Source: Brachypodium distachyon (taxonomy: Eukaryota > Streptophyta > Magnoliopsida > Poales > Poaceae). From it: a DNA stretch of 64,000 nucleotides. Where the stretch lies: assembly GCF_000005505.3 (NCBI RefSeq), contig NC_016135.3:17082613-17146612 (forward strand), in the 5' to 3' direction. This document shows, one piece after another, positions 34,023-45,480 of this stretch; positions within the stretch are counted from its first letter, which is position 1; each line of letters opens with the position of its first letter. Made by a program: the position numbers and the translations under genes. The notes beneath the pieces are model-generated. The model had not been told where the DNA came from. It was given only the letters and a program-made list of their open reading frames with translations, and ran no database searches.

Positions 34023-36619
34023 ATGGATCCGGTGCCGCAGTCCCACCCCATCCTCTCCTACGTCCTCTCCCGCCTTCCCGCCGCGCTCGCCAAGCCCAAA
34101 CCCACCCCCGGAGGCGATTTCGACATCGAGCAGCCGCCCGTGGAGACGCCGTCCCCGCGGACGCCCTCCTCCGTCGGCGAGTTCGAGCTCGTCGAGCGGA
34201 TGCCGGGGCTTCGCCACGCCTCCGTCCTCCGCGCCATGACCCGCGCCGTCGCCGACGTATCCGCCGCTCGCTCCGCGCTCCAGGAACTGGGCCCGCGCCC
34301 CGACCACGAGCTCGTTGACTCCTCCCGCGCCCTCATCGCCGCCGCCGACGCTGGCGACGGCGCTTCGCGGATCTCCGAGGAGGACCTCGAGGCGTGCCGC
34401 ATGGTGGTGAAGCTCGAGGAGACCCACGACGCGTACGAGACGCTGCTGCACGAGGCGGAGGGCAGGCTCGAGAAGGTGTACCGGTCGGCGATGGAGGGGA
34501 GGGACCTGGAGGAGGCCGAGGAGAAGGATGAACCGGCGGTGGGTGCTAAGGAAGGGGATGTGGTGGTGCAGGAGGAAGTCGTCGCCGTGCTGAAGCAGGC
34601 CGAGGATGGCAAGGCGGTGGACAGCGTCCGCCTCGTGGATCGGCAGCTGCGTTTCCTGCCCGAGGCGTTCGGAAGGATACAGGGGCTCCGCGTGCTCGAC
34701 GTCTCACACAACCAGCTTGAGGTGAGAAAATTGCCATCTCCTGATCTCGTATGTTTAGATCTGTTTATTAGAACCCATCTGTCACTGCATGATAACAGAT
34801 TTATGGATGAGCCATAGAAGGTGTGTTCGTTGAGGATTCTATGTTTTTGTGCGACTCTGCAGTCTGCACACTGCACAGACCTTATACTGTCTTTGACCTG
34901 AGTTGATTATTTGTATATGTGCTAAATTGTTTAGATACTGATTCCTCACCGAGGATGGTGATTTCTGTGAAATTTTGATATCCATGGTTCCTACCGTGTT
35001 ATGATCAGTTATAATAGTCAATCTGTATAGCATCGTTTAGGTAGATTTGGTATGAGTTATCCCAATATGTGTTAAGGATGCATTGCTTGTCAGAATGGAG
35101 AAAAAGCTAGGAAGTCAATGTAATTATGTAATGATGCGTTACAGTACTAAATATGTTTGTATTTGTTGCAACAATCAAGACTGGCATGAAGTGGGGTCTG
35201 TCATTACCCTTGATTTCATCATTGGTTGTGATTAGGCTGTGCATGCACTAGCTGACTCGGCAAGAGTCCCAGCTAGTAGTATTTTGCGGTCAGAACAGAT
35301 AACATGCCGATTCTGCAAAATACAATGCCAATTTGGTAGGAGTTAGGAGGCAAGTGTATATTTTAATTGTTTGACACAATCGGGTCAATGTTTTTCTTTT
35401 TTCGGTATGGTAGCTTGTTTTCTTGGAAGTCTTATTTGCGTTCCAAAATTGGAGAATCATAGATTAAAGTAGAAAAAACTATTTATGTCGAGATTTTTTG
35501 TTACTTGTCCATATTGCTTGCTTGCCTTCCGATAATCACTTATAAACAGACATGAAATCTGCTAGTTATGGAAGCAGATTTTCTTTCTCAACCCCTTCAA
35601 ATCTCAAATTCGTTTGCCCGGTTGTAATTCCTTGATAACTACAAGACTACCGCATTGCTTTCGATAGCTATGGTATCATACTGCTGCCCCATAATTTATT
35701 GGTGGGTTTCAATGTGCATGTAGGTTATTCCAGATGCTATAGGAAGGCTTGATCATCTTGAAGAGCTCCTTCTCGCTTCTAATGCCTTGGTTTCTCTTCC
35801 TGATTCTGTTGGATTACTATCTAATCTGAAGATTTTGAATGTGTCAAGCAACAAGCTGAGAACACTGCCAGACAGCATCTCAAAGTGCAGGTAGATACCA
35901 CTACTTAAATTCTTCCCTCGCGATTGTTAATTAGCGCTGTTCAAGAGACTGATAGTTCATTCTCCAGGTCGCTAGTTGAGCTTGATGCAAGCTACAATGG
36001 GCTCACTTATCTGCCAACAAATATTGGCTACGAGCTGGTAAATTTGCGAAAGCTCTGGGTCCATATGAACAAATTGAGATCTTTTCCATCATCTATCTGT
36101 GAGATGCAATCACTATACCTCCTGGATGCACATTTCAATGAACTATGCGGTCTTCCATCTGCCATAGGGAAGCTTTCAAGTCTTGAAATTCTCAACCTAA
36201 GCAGCAACTTTAGTGACATGAAGGAGCTCCCTTTTTCGTTCGGCGACCTGCTGAAGTTGCGCGAGCTTGACCTCAGCAACAACCAGATCCATGCGCTTCC
36301 TGACAGTTTTGGCCGGCTCGATAGACTTGAGAAGCTTAACCTGGAGCAGAACCCTCTGGCAATGCCACCATCAGACATCGTGAACAAAGGCGTTGATGCG
36401 GTGAAAGAATATATGTCAAAGAGGTGGCTTGATGCATTGCTCGAAGAAGAACAGAAGAGCATGGCTGCAGCAGCAGCAGAGAGTCCACAAGCGTCCACTC
36501 CCAAGGCTTGGCTGGCGCGCAGCGTCTCCTGGGTCTCTGACGTTTCTGGGAGCGTTGTGGGCTACGTCAGTGGTCACAACAAGCCAGAAAAAGACGCATA
36601 CCTGGACCAGCAGTTCTGA
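34023..36619 (+). CDS. plant intracellular Ras-group-related LRR protein (PIRL1/9 type)
   Basis: Predicted 505 aa from three exons: 34023-34721, 35724-35890, 35968-36619. The N-terminal ~200 residues ([19 protein letters not shown], then FDIEQPPVE and [14 protein letters not shown]) are the signature of the PIRL1/9 subgroup and form a largely helical region with coiled-coil potential. About ten LRRs follow from residue 205 ([42 protein letters not shown]). A conserved C-terminal block ([10 protein letters not shown]) and the terminal DAYLDQQF end the protein. No signal peptide or membrane segment is seen, in line with an intracellular scaffold. Arabidopsis PIRL1 and PIRL9 are needed for pollen development. 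The gene converges on NBR1, with tails about 1 kb apart; aataataaa at 36871 is a probable polyadenylation signal. Confidence 0.92.
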
Positions 36620-37608
36620 GAGTCCCAGTTTGCATGGTGATTGAGCATCATATATGTACATACCAACTTTACGAAACTCTTGACCTGGAATTCTGGAAAT
36701 CACTGCGTTCATGGTGACTCGAGGAGATGCATACACCTTGTACTGCCTTACAAATCACAACCACTGTCCTCGGAGGCAGGCTTGGCTGTTTTTATTTTCT
36801 CATTTTTACTTCATTTGTGGGTCATTTCCAGAAAAGGTCTCACTTGTTATCTCAGTCCGGTTACTTTGTTGAATAATAAAGCTGAAACTCGCAGACCTTA
36901 ACGTGTACCAACACATTTTATGAGTTTATCCGCTTCTTTGCAACTCGAGCTGTGCACTTGTGTTGTCGCGTCTGCATATCTGCATTGTGCGATGGTCCCT
37001 ATTTCTCGTTTTCTTTTTGGACGGCAATATTGCGCGACTCGAGCGTCAGTTCGCTGGCCAAGACGAGTGAAAGAACGTTGAATCTTCAGAATTCCCATTT
37101 CTTGTGCTCAGTTGCCACCAGTAGTATCTCGACGTGGCCAAACGAGCCATCTGGCCTGTGTGATGCTGAAACTATCTGGCATATACAGAAACCACATCCG
37201 CGAGAAAACATGTGCATGCTGCACTTGCATATACAGTTGCTACAAGAGCACAGCAACTATTTAACCAACGAACAGAGCAACGACATATATAAAACACAAG
37301 TTAAGCAACGATAGGGCAATTGCATATGCAGTTCAACGACAGATATTTAACCAAGGAACACAGCAGCGACATGGCAATTGCATATGCGGTTCAACTGCTA
37401 AGATAACTGATTCACACAAGTTAGCACGAGCGACCACACAGGAGGAGGAAACGCCAGACCATGGTCCTGGCTACTACTAGTTTACTACGACCACAGTACC
37501 GCTACATTATGCAGCACCACTTCAGTTCGTCTGGTTATTCACGCAATATACTACTTATCTACTAGGCAGCAGCGCTCCAGCTGATGAGCCTGGAGCCTAT
37601 GAGGCTAT
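36620..37608. other. convergent intergenic region between PIRL and NBR1
   Basis: Holds the 3' UTRs of both genes. At about 37220-37405 imperfect copies of a ~90-bp unit occur (gcatat-cagttc, then atttaaccaa-gaacac). No gene supported. Confidence 0.5.
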
Positions 37609-37694
37609 CACTGGTCCTCCCTGGACAGAAGATTCACCACCCTTGATGCTTACTCCGCGGTCCTTGACGGGCGCATCTTATATCTGTGTCACCA
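37609..37694 (-). other. decayed remnant of the NBR1 second UBA domain
   Basis: Directly after the predicted NBR1 stop, minus-strand sequence still resembles a UBA domain, but only in pieces in different frames: GDTDI near 37690-37678, KDRG near 37664-37653, and VVNLLSREDQ followed by TGA ending at 37609. The pieces are in the expected order for a plant NBR1 C-terminus. At least three frame breaks separate them from exon 7. Confidence 0.6.
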
Positions 37695-40600
37695 TCAAAA
37701 ACCCTAACGAGAGTAAGAGTTGAGAATTGCCCTACGATAAAGAGATGTGATGTGCATACAGATAAGGAACAGTACGTACCAGTTCCTTCAGCTCTGCAAG
37801 GAGTGGATCCCATTCGTTGAAGCCGCACAGATCGTCAATGGACTTCAGGAGGTCATACTGATTCTGCCTAAGTACCTCCTTGTTCAGGTCAGCCTGTCTG
37901 AAGCCCATGGCCTCCAGCTCCCTCAGAAGTTTTTCCTCCATGTTGTTGGAGATTCCATCAGGCAAAGGTGCAAGGGGCACACTAACAGGAGCGACATGTG
38001 AATTAACAGCAGCAGCTGCAGGTATCGCCACACTGATAGGTTTTGGCAGTGGTGCAGCTTCAGATGCAGACACATCAGCAGGCATCCCAAGAGCTCCAGT
38101 GGATGAAGTGTGAGGATTGGCTGTGGGTACTTGAACTGGTTCAACTGCTGTAGGTGCACAGGGCACAACACTTCCAAGAACTTCAGATTCCTTAGGTTTG
38201 TGGGCTTTATTTCTTTTCATAAGGAAGTCATGCAGATCAACGACGTCGTCAGGGTTGCTTTTGGGGTATTCATAAGCAAAATCTGTGGGTTCGACATTCA
38301 TGTCAATGAAAGGCTCGCATTTTGTGGTGCTGCCTTCTGCAGGCAAATTCAAGTTGATTGCAGCAGTTCGCTTATTGTTGCTGGTTTCAACAGGCTGTTC
38401 AACCTGCACACGAATTCATTCAGCATGCTTATCAGATAAGGAAAGAAACCATAAGGTGAAAGAGAAATCTACAGTCTAATTAGGACATCCTACCATATGC
38501 TTTGATGTCGTAGTATTTCCTTCTGTCGGCAAGTTCAAATTTATTGCAGCACTTTGCTTGTTGCCAATGGTTTGAATAGGCTGTTCCACCTGCACACGAG
38601 TTCATCATTCAAATGATCAGATAAGAAAGAAGCAACCAGCCACTGAGAATTACATGAGCAAGCAATGCCAGAGTAAAAACCTGAATAAGGACCCAAATTT
38701 GTTGGCCAAATTTCTGTAAATCACGCGATGCCAACCTCCAGTATGATATGTACCTACCAGGCTTGGTAGGTGCAACAAAATCAACACAAATATCGATTTC
38801 TCCATCCACAGGAAACCCGTTCACTGAAATCTGAGAAGTTCAATTCAGAGTTAAAGACTTCCTTGTGGTGCGATGCAGTTGTGCCATCTCACATTCACAG
38901 CAATAAATTAGCAAAGAAATAAATTAAATGTAAATAGGTACCCCTAGTTGCAGTGTGCTCTGGTGATCAAATTTATCTCCGCCAGTCCAGGTAAGCTGGG
39001 TCCCAAAAGGCCACACGGTAGATCCACTGTTACACATGCGCCAGATCTTACGGAATGGAGTTGATGGCGCCATTAGAGTTCCATCAGGTATGGTGAGATC
39101 TTTGATGAAGCGGCAGTCAAGTGGGAGGCTATAGCTCTGAGAATGGTAACAGTCAGTACCTCAGCAGAACTATCTAATCGTTAGGAAGAACAGATTGATA
39201 TGTTCACCTTATCAATGTCATTCAACCTTTCGCTTACCACAGTTGGCTTGTCCATCCTGGTATATTCAGCCTCCTTGCCCATGAGAGAGAAACAAAGACT
39301 ACATAAATCATAGTCATCTTTACTGCCAGAAAAGAAGAAAGCTTGTCATGGAAACAGTTCTCTTCTTCAAATTTCAATTAGAAATACATATGAATGAAGA
39401 CCGGAAACATTGGAACTTAAATACTCACACATTAGACTTGTAGCGAGGGCCAACAATTGGTGCTGCGCCACAGCCATCACATTCCACCAATTTATGAATC
39501 GGGTGGTGTGGCATGCTACCATACTTCTTGTTGGGATAACCTTCAAATGAGTCAGCGTTTTGATAAGATCCATATGGACCAACTGACGAGGGCATATACA
39601 AATTCAATGGACTGCTGCCATAGGCAAGTTTATTGTAGTCATAAGCAGGTTGAGGAAATGACGTCTGTAAACCACTACTTGTCTTTCCATTAGATCTGGT
39701 TGCAGCTGGATAGTATGGGGTAACTCTTGGTACAGGGAATTGTAAATCTGAATCACCATTGATTTTTCCATTAGAGCCGATGGAAAAATTGGACTGCATT
39801 GTACAGTATGGGGAACCTCTTGCTGGAGGAAATACTGAACCATTTATCTTTCCATCAGACCCCAAGCGCATATTCCTGTTCTGTTTATAATTACTCCAAG
39901 AGCCAAGAGTAGGAACACCATGAGCGATGGAAGGAACAGGAGCTATGGTAGGAACAGGAGCGATGGTAGGAACAGGTGCGATGGTAGGAACAGGCGGCAC
40001 CGAAGAAGATATGACTGATTTCCCCCTACTTTGGGCATGATATTTCTCCTTAGTTTGGGTATCAATTGTTTTTGTACGGTCAAACAATTTCCCACCTGAA
40101 CCAGCTTCTGCTGCTTGTTCAATTTGAGCTTTGGTTTCCTCAACTAGCACGCTCTTAAGACCAAGTGCTTTAGATGATTTATGATCTTGCATATCAAAGG
40201 ACTGTGAAGCTGAAACTGCTGCCAGTTCAGATTCGTGATTAAATTTCAAGTTCATTGGTGCTTGTGGTCCAGCACTAGAGAGGCTAGATGAACTGCCAGC
40301 AAGACCACTGGTATGCTGCATACTGCTCTTGGGTGCCATCAGTTTAGCCATTCGATCCAGCAAATCAGCCAATGATGGTGCCGACGATGCAGCTTTGGAA
40401 CGCAAGTCATGAGACAATTTCGCAAGGACAGCCGGAACTTGCTCTGGAACAAACTTCAATGCTTCATCAATGGCAGATTTCACCTGAGCTAGTTGATCTT
40501 CCAGACCTGCAGACAACGGAGACCTGGAATTCAAGGACTGGTGCTTGGCCTGAGGTCCCCCAGAACTGTTGCTCTTCAACTGAACATCAATCCTAAGAGG

Positions 40601-41731
40601 GTCCAGATTCTGCTTAACAGCAGCATCACGTAAATCATCATCATCATCCAGCATGACGACATCCTCATCCTCATCAATATATGTCAGAACAAATTGATCA
40701 TCAGGTCTGAACTTAAAAGCATTTGCAATCTTTGACCGAAGAGTAGCAATATTGTGATCAAATTGTTGTGAACCATTCACACAAGCATTGAACCGCTTGA
40801 GTGCGCCACGGTATTTGACCTGAAACATCAAATCAAGTGAAGGTAAGCTGGAAATTCCCAAAAACAATGCAGGACTCAAATTATAGATTAAAGCAGAAGG
40901 ATTACAATGATTAGCACAAAGCAAATATATAAGTAAAGGACAACAGCTACAATACTGCAAACAGTGGAGATCAATACAATTGTACAATCACAGAAAGCAC
41001 ATGAGGCACATATAAGAACACAAAGTATGCATGCCGAGCTCACACACATAGACAAAGATTAGCCGTTCATGCGTGCTAAATTCAATTCCATATCCAGAAC
41101 TCTGTGGGAACTGTATAGTGACCTACAGTACTAAAAAACGTACTGTAGATCAAAGTACTACACAATCAAATACGGACATGAAGTAGCCGAAATCGCTCAC
41201 GACATCTGATTTTGAATCAATCGTCGTAAATCCGTCAGTAAACGCCTAATTTTTTCTCCACGCTTTTACGACAGGGAACCAGATCAAAGCAATCTGGTCT
41301 TAGATACAGACATAGAGAAGGGCAAAACTATCCTTTCGACAGGCAGATGGAACACCAAAGCCCACCTGATCATCTGCAACAGACCACGCCCTCATCTCCA
41401 AACGAGGGGAGAAAGATCCCCGATGCCAGTGTTCACGATCGTCACGACTAAACAGAAATTACTCCAAAAAAAACATGCACCGCGCAGATCGTTCCACGAT
41501 CTAGCAACCGCAAAAAACCCTCCTCAACTCTCGACTACGAAACGCCAAACCCTACCGCGAGAAGTGGGGAAATCGCGACACTCCACTCTCAATCCTCCCC
41601 GACCAAACATCAAAACAAACACACAAGCGTGTCAGGAGAGACGGGAACAGCACCTTGATGATGACATCTCTGGTGTCGTCGACCGGCACGACGTCGAGGC
41701 GCGACGGCGGAACAGGGTACCGCTGAGCCAT
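37695..41731 (-). CDS. NBR1: NBR1/JOKA2-type selective autophagy receptor, C-terminus truncated
   Basis: Predicted about 885 aa. Exons (minus): 41731-41654, 40819-39429, 39322-39208, 39136-38942, 38830-38681, 38589-38494, 38403-37780, then a tiny last exon 37703-37695 ending in TGA. Domains: PB1 (about residues 20-108, with YIDEDEDVVMLDDDDDL acidic patch); ZZ zinc finger at about 475-515 (CDGC ... YDLCSLCF); four-tryptophan NBR1 domain (about 530-640, APTKPGRYISYWR); and one UBA near 835 (LLRELEAMGFRQADLN). An ATG8-binding WxxL motif (NEWDPLLAEL) follows. NBR1 carries ubiquitinated cargo to the vacuole by binding ATG8. Plant NBR1 normally ends with a second UBA; here the frame closes at its start. 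A different acceptor at 37684 would also stop after one codon. Exons 6 and 7 start with duplicated sequence. Confidence 0.88.
39920..40000 (-). repeat. in-frame 18-bp repeat (PVPTIA)n in NBR1 exon 2
   Basis: Four tandem copies encode PVPTIA/PVPSIA in the disordered linker between PB1 and ZZ. The unit is a multiple of three, so length changes would keep frame. Confidence 0.8.
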
Positions 41732-43527
41732 TGCGACACGAGTCCGCGGCTGCGGCGGGGGGCGCTGCCGGAACCCGCTAGCCTCGGCGGAAGCGGGACC
41801 GGAAACCCTAGGGGAGCAGGAGCAGTGCGGCGTTGCGGTGGTCTCCTCAGGGTTGGGGGGTGGCGTTACTGGTGTGATGGGGAAGAAGAGTCCAAGGCTT
41901 AAGGCTTAAAGCCCCGATTTATCCAGCCCTTCCGTTACGTGAGCAGCTCGGCTCGTTAAGGCTCGTGATCGTCAAAAGCTCGACTCGTTAACTCGTTATG
42001 GTTAACGAGTTAAAACTCAAGTTTGACTCAGGTTCGTTCAAAACTCGTGAGCACTCGTTAAAACTCGTTAGATGACAACATGTTAGCAGCAGTGAATCAC
42101 ATTTTTACAATTTATACAAGTATGCAGTAGCAAAGCATAATAGGATAGGAGCAGATCAGTCTTTAACAAAATTGCACAAATGCATAAACACAACTGTTTA
42201 GCAAAATAGCAAGCCAACTAGGCACACACTGACGCACAAACAGTTTTTCACTTAATTCAGACAACTTGAGTATTTAATAAACAATATAAAACATCACAAT
42301 TAAAAGTATAGGAGCAGCCAAACTATATCAAATTAGGAAATTAACAATATGAGAGGAAGGGGGGGTTGAGGAGTGAATTGAGGAGGTTGCCCGTTTCTAC
42401 ATAGAGATTAGATGGGCTGGACTTGGATGTTGGACGGCCTGCTCTGTTATCGAGCTTATCGAGTAGTTCATGAAACTCGGTACTCGGTTCGTTAGGCTCG
42501 TTAGTGCTATCGAGTTGAAAACAAAACTCAGCTCGGTTCGTTTGCAAACGAGCACGAGCTTAAACGAGTCGAGCTAACGAGTGTTCGTTAGGCTTGTCGA
42601 GTTTCGAGCTTTATGTCCGGCCCTAACGGGGAGGAGAGTTTTTTCGCGCATCTCCTGGGTAATTATGGCCCTCGTCAGCGGAAGCGCCCCCACGCGTCGG
42701 TGAAAGCGGCGGGCGGTGGCTTGCGTCCTCTGGCTTGTGGGTGGGGAATGACGCGTGTAATTTAATTTTGTCACTGTTTGAGGACGCGAGGAGGAGACTG
42801 CAAATTTCAGTCGTACTTATACCTATCCCCACATGAGGCCCTTTGGTACTTTTACTTTACTCTCGGTCGAAATAAAATAACGCTTGGTGTGGTCGTGTCA
42901 CTTCTCTGGGAGGCAAGAAAAAGATTATCGGTTTTGCTGGATCTCAGTCGGCTCAGTCGACGAGATTAGCCGCCGATCGATCTGAATTTTTTTGTCAAGC
43001 ACTGGTTCGGATCTCTTTTCTTGTTCGAGATTGTTTCTGATCGATGTGAAATCTGGGCTGCCTGTTTGTAGGCCGTATAATTTTGAAGGTCTGGGCTTTG
43101 TGTTATGGGCTGATTTTTATTTTATTTTTGGCCTTTTTATTTATTTGTTCTGCTAAGGCTCAAATAGCGTGTTTAATAAACTGAATTACACTTCTTTTAC
43201 ATAAAGTATTACACTTTGTCTACCATTAAATTTGCACGGTAAATATTTAAAAATTTAGGCAGCAACAAGACTACGTTTTTTATTATATTAAAGATTGTTT
43301 CGCTAATTCTCAAACGCCTGGGAAATTCTTAGTATAATTTTGTTATGTCTTTTTTATATAGCTTGTATATTGTTTTTATATTTTGTCGGTCAATTTTTTG
43401 TTGGACTTCCTCGCGTATGGTTTATTTTCTTAGACACATTGTATATAAATTGCACGTTCTAAGATTTATCTTGTTATTTATCTGTATTATATTAAATGCG
43501 GTTTTAGTAATTCTCGAAACTACTAAA
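41732..43527. other. NBR1 promoter and repeat-rich flank
   Basis: Telo-box-like aaaccctag near 41804 lies within the NBR1 leader region. 41938-42628 is a CTCGTTA-rich element listed separately. From 42640 to 43500 no gene or repeat is recognised. Confidence 0.45.
41938..42628. mobile_element. element with CTCGTTAA-rich, mutually inverted ends
   Basis: Both ends are packed with ctcgttaa/ttaacgag motifs (41945-42070 and 42440-42620) around an AT-rich centre. Such subterminal repeat clusters are typical of transposon ends bound by a transposase. It sits about 200 bp upstream of the NBR1 start. Exact ends are unclear. Confidence 0.45.
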
Positions 43528-43722
43528 ATCGCGCATAAAGTTTTAACGGCAATTTTTAGAATCGTGCATAAAGTTTCACCTGCAATTTTTAGAATCGCGC
43601 ATAAAGTTTCACTGCAATTTTTAGAATCGCGCATCAAGTTCCACTGCAATTTTTAGAATCTCGCATGAAGTTTCACCTGCAATTTTTAGAATCGTGCATA
43701 ATTTTCACTTGCAATTTTTAGA
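43528..43722. repeat. tandem repeat, six units of 32-33 bp
   Basis: Units start at 43528, 43561, 43594, 43626, 43658 and 43691, each beginning atcgcgcataaag or a variant and ending tgcaatttttaga. There are no spacers, so it is a minisatellite. Confidence 0.9.
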
Positions 43723-43921
43723 ATTTATTTGTTATTATTTTTATTGCCTTTTTCCCTTCCTCCGTGGTGTTGTCTGTGCTTTGCAAGTATGTTTTTGGAT
43801 CGGTCATATTTCATATTTCAAGTTTTTACCACCGTTGTTAATTTTATAGAAATACACATGAGAACCACATAAGTGGGACTGGATTCATGTTACTAAAAAA
43901 TGAATACGTTTTATTGTGATC

Positions 43922-44066
43922 TCAACACACACACAGAGAAACACGCAGGGATGTAATAATCACTCTCTCTCACACACACACACATACTCACACAAGCGCA
44001 CACATGCATGTACGCCGGTCCCCACACACACACCAAGCGCAGACACACAAGCACACACATGCATGC
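43922..44066. repeat. CA-rich simple repeat with an internal duplicated unit
   Basis: (ca)n blocks interrupted by two copies of cacacatgcatg followed by acgccggtc (near 43999 and 44056). Confidence 0.85.
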
Positions 44067-44107
44067 ACGCCGGTCAACTGAAGTGTAGTCAAAACCAAAA
44101 GATATTC

Positions 44108-44333
44108 TACTTCCTTCTTTTCAAATGGCGCACACGCATTTCGAGATTTTACTTTGACCAACATTTAGACTGATGATATGAGGATTATGTGTGACAAAAA
44201 TTATATCATTAGATTCGTATTAAAAAAACTTTTCCAACGGTATAAAATTTATAACATACAATGTACATGTGAGTGGTCTAATTCGACCTCAAAATGCGTG
44301 TGCGCCATTCTTTGTGAAATGGAGAAAGTATAA
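44108..44333. mobile_element. Stowaway-like MITE, relative of 4453-4700
   Basis: Left arm ttcaaatggcgcacacgcat and right arm atgcgtgtgcgccattcttt. The inner half (attagattcgtatt) is shared with the copy at 4453-4700. Confidence 0.7.
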
Positions 44334-44380
44334 TACAACGTTGCATCCTGCAAAGGGATCATGGTCATTAGCCTCTTTTT

Positions 44381-44842
44381 TTTGACGAAACGTAGTAGCG
44401 CTACTTTCATTTCTTAAGAAGAGGAAAAGTAAACAAAGTATAAAGTAAAACTGAAAGGAGGACAACGGAGAAGCTAGAGACTACAGAGACTATAAACACT
44501 AAAACAGCTAAACTGTAACTAGCATCAAACAGCTTCAGGTGGTCTAGTTGCATGATACCACTGCCTCTCAATCATGTGAAAAAAATAGCTCCTTTGCAGC
44601 CCGCAAACTTCCACGCCTGGAGCTCTTCAGTGGCCATAGAGCACAGCTGAGTGGCAGACCTTTGCTTATTTTGAAAAACCCTGAGATTCCGCTCTAGCCA
44701 AATATGCCACCAACCCAACATGATAATCACCCCTAGTCTGATTTTACCGGCAGTAGATATGCAAACAAGATCCTCATTAATCCACCAATCAATTATACCG
44801 TCTTGGAAAGAGCTAGGTTGGCATTTCAGATTTAGGAAGGCA
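44381..44842 (-). mobile_element. LINE 3' fragment
   Basis: The plus strand opens with a t-run and gacgaaacgtagtagcgct, which on the minus strand is the poly(A) tail and 3' end of a plant L1-type LINE. Upstream on the minus strand is the end of ORF2: WHIWLERNLRVF and ATEELQAWKFAG, then a stop. This is the usual C-terminus after the zf-RVT domain. It is 5'-truncated, as is common for LINEs. Confidence 0.75.
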
Positions 44843-44850
44843 GGGAAGAG

Positions 44851-45480
44851 CTTTGAGAATAAGATGGCTGTTCACATCATGGGGAGGGATTGATACCGAG
44901 CTATACAAGCACCTATGCAAAGATAAACTTACTTTGGCTCTGTTCAAAGCGGCCACACATGTTAATCTCGGAGATGGTGCTTGTTGCTCCTTTTGGTATG
45001 ATCCGTGGCTTGAGGGACAGTCGTTGGCTGACCGTTTCCCAGCCCTTCATAAGCATTCCACTTCTAGAAACAGATCTGTGCAACAGGCTGTCGATGACTC
45101 AAATTGGATTCGCTCCATCAAGCGGCAACCTACTCATGAGGTTCTTCTTCAGTTCATTCATGTGTGGAACATCTTGCGGAATGTTCAGCTTAATGACTCT
45201 CCTGATCAGTTGTAACTTCCGCTTACCGAATTCAGTTTCACGGAAGAGTGTCCTCTCCCGCTGCCAGACTCATTTGGAGGATTGGAATTCCCAATAAAAT
45301 TCGTATCTTTGCTTCGATCGTTGCGCAGAAAAGATGTCTCACGGCTGACAGGCTGCTAATGAAAGGTATTCCGCACAACCCAATTTGTCAGTTTTGCAGA
45401 ACTTCGCCTGAAGCAGCCGCGCACATCTTTGGCCACTGCTCCTTCTCCTTGCAATTCTGGATCGCCCTCTTTCATCGCTA
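44851..45480 (+). mobile_element. degenerate LINE ORF2 fragment
   Basis: Plus-strand frames encode LINE ORF2 C-terminal sequence: LGDGACCSFWYDPWLEGQSL in one frame (44853-45215), then, after frame breaks, PICQFCRTSPEAAAHIFGHC (zf-RVT) at about 45380-45450. It faces away from the minus-strand LINE fragment immediately to its left. Frameshifts show it is inactive. Confidence 0.75.

Noticed and set aside
34058..34876. 272-aa minus-strand frame across the first PIRL exon
   Set aside because: Antisense shadow of a GC-rich coding exon; Ser/Arg-rich low-complexity peptide, while the plus strand encodes the conserved PIRL N-terminus.
40820..40987. N-terminal extension of NBR1 exon 2 (MYNCIDLHC...)
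   Set aside because: Lies in the intron. Exon 1 at 41654-41731 supplies the conserved PB1 start in frame.
43528..43722. CRISPR-like array
   Set aside because: Units follow each other without unique spacers in a plant nuclear context. It is a minisatellite.
43345..44173. Open frames across the minisatellite and CA repeat
   Set aside because: Products of repeat periodicity; the peptides are themselves simple repeats.
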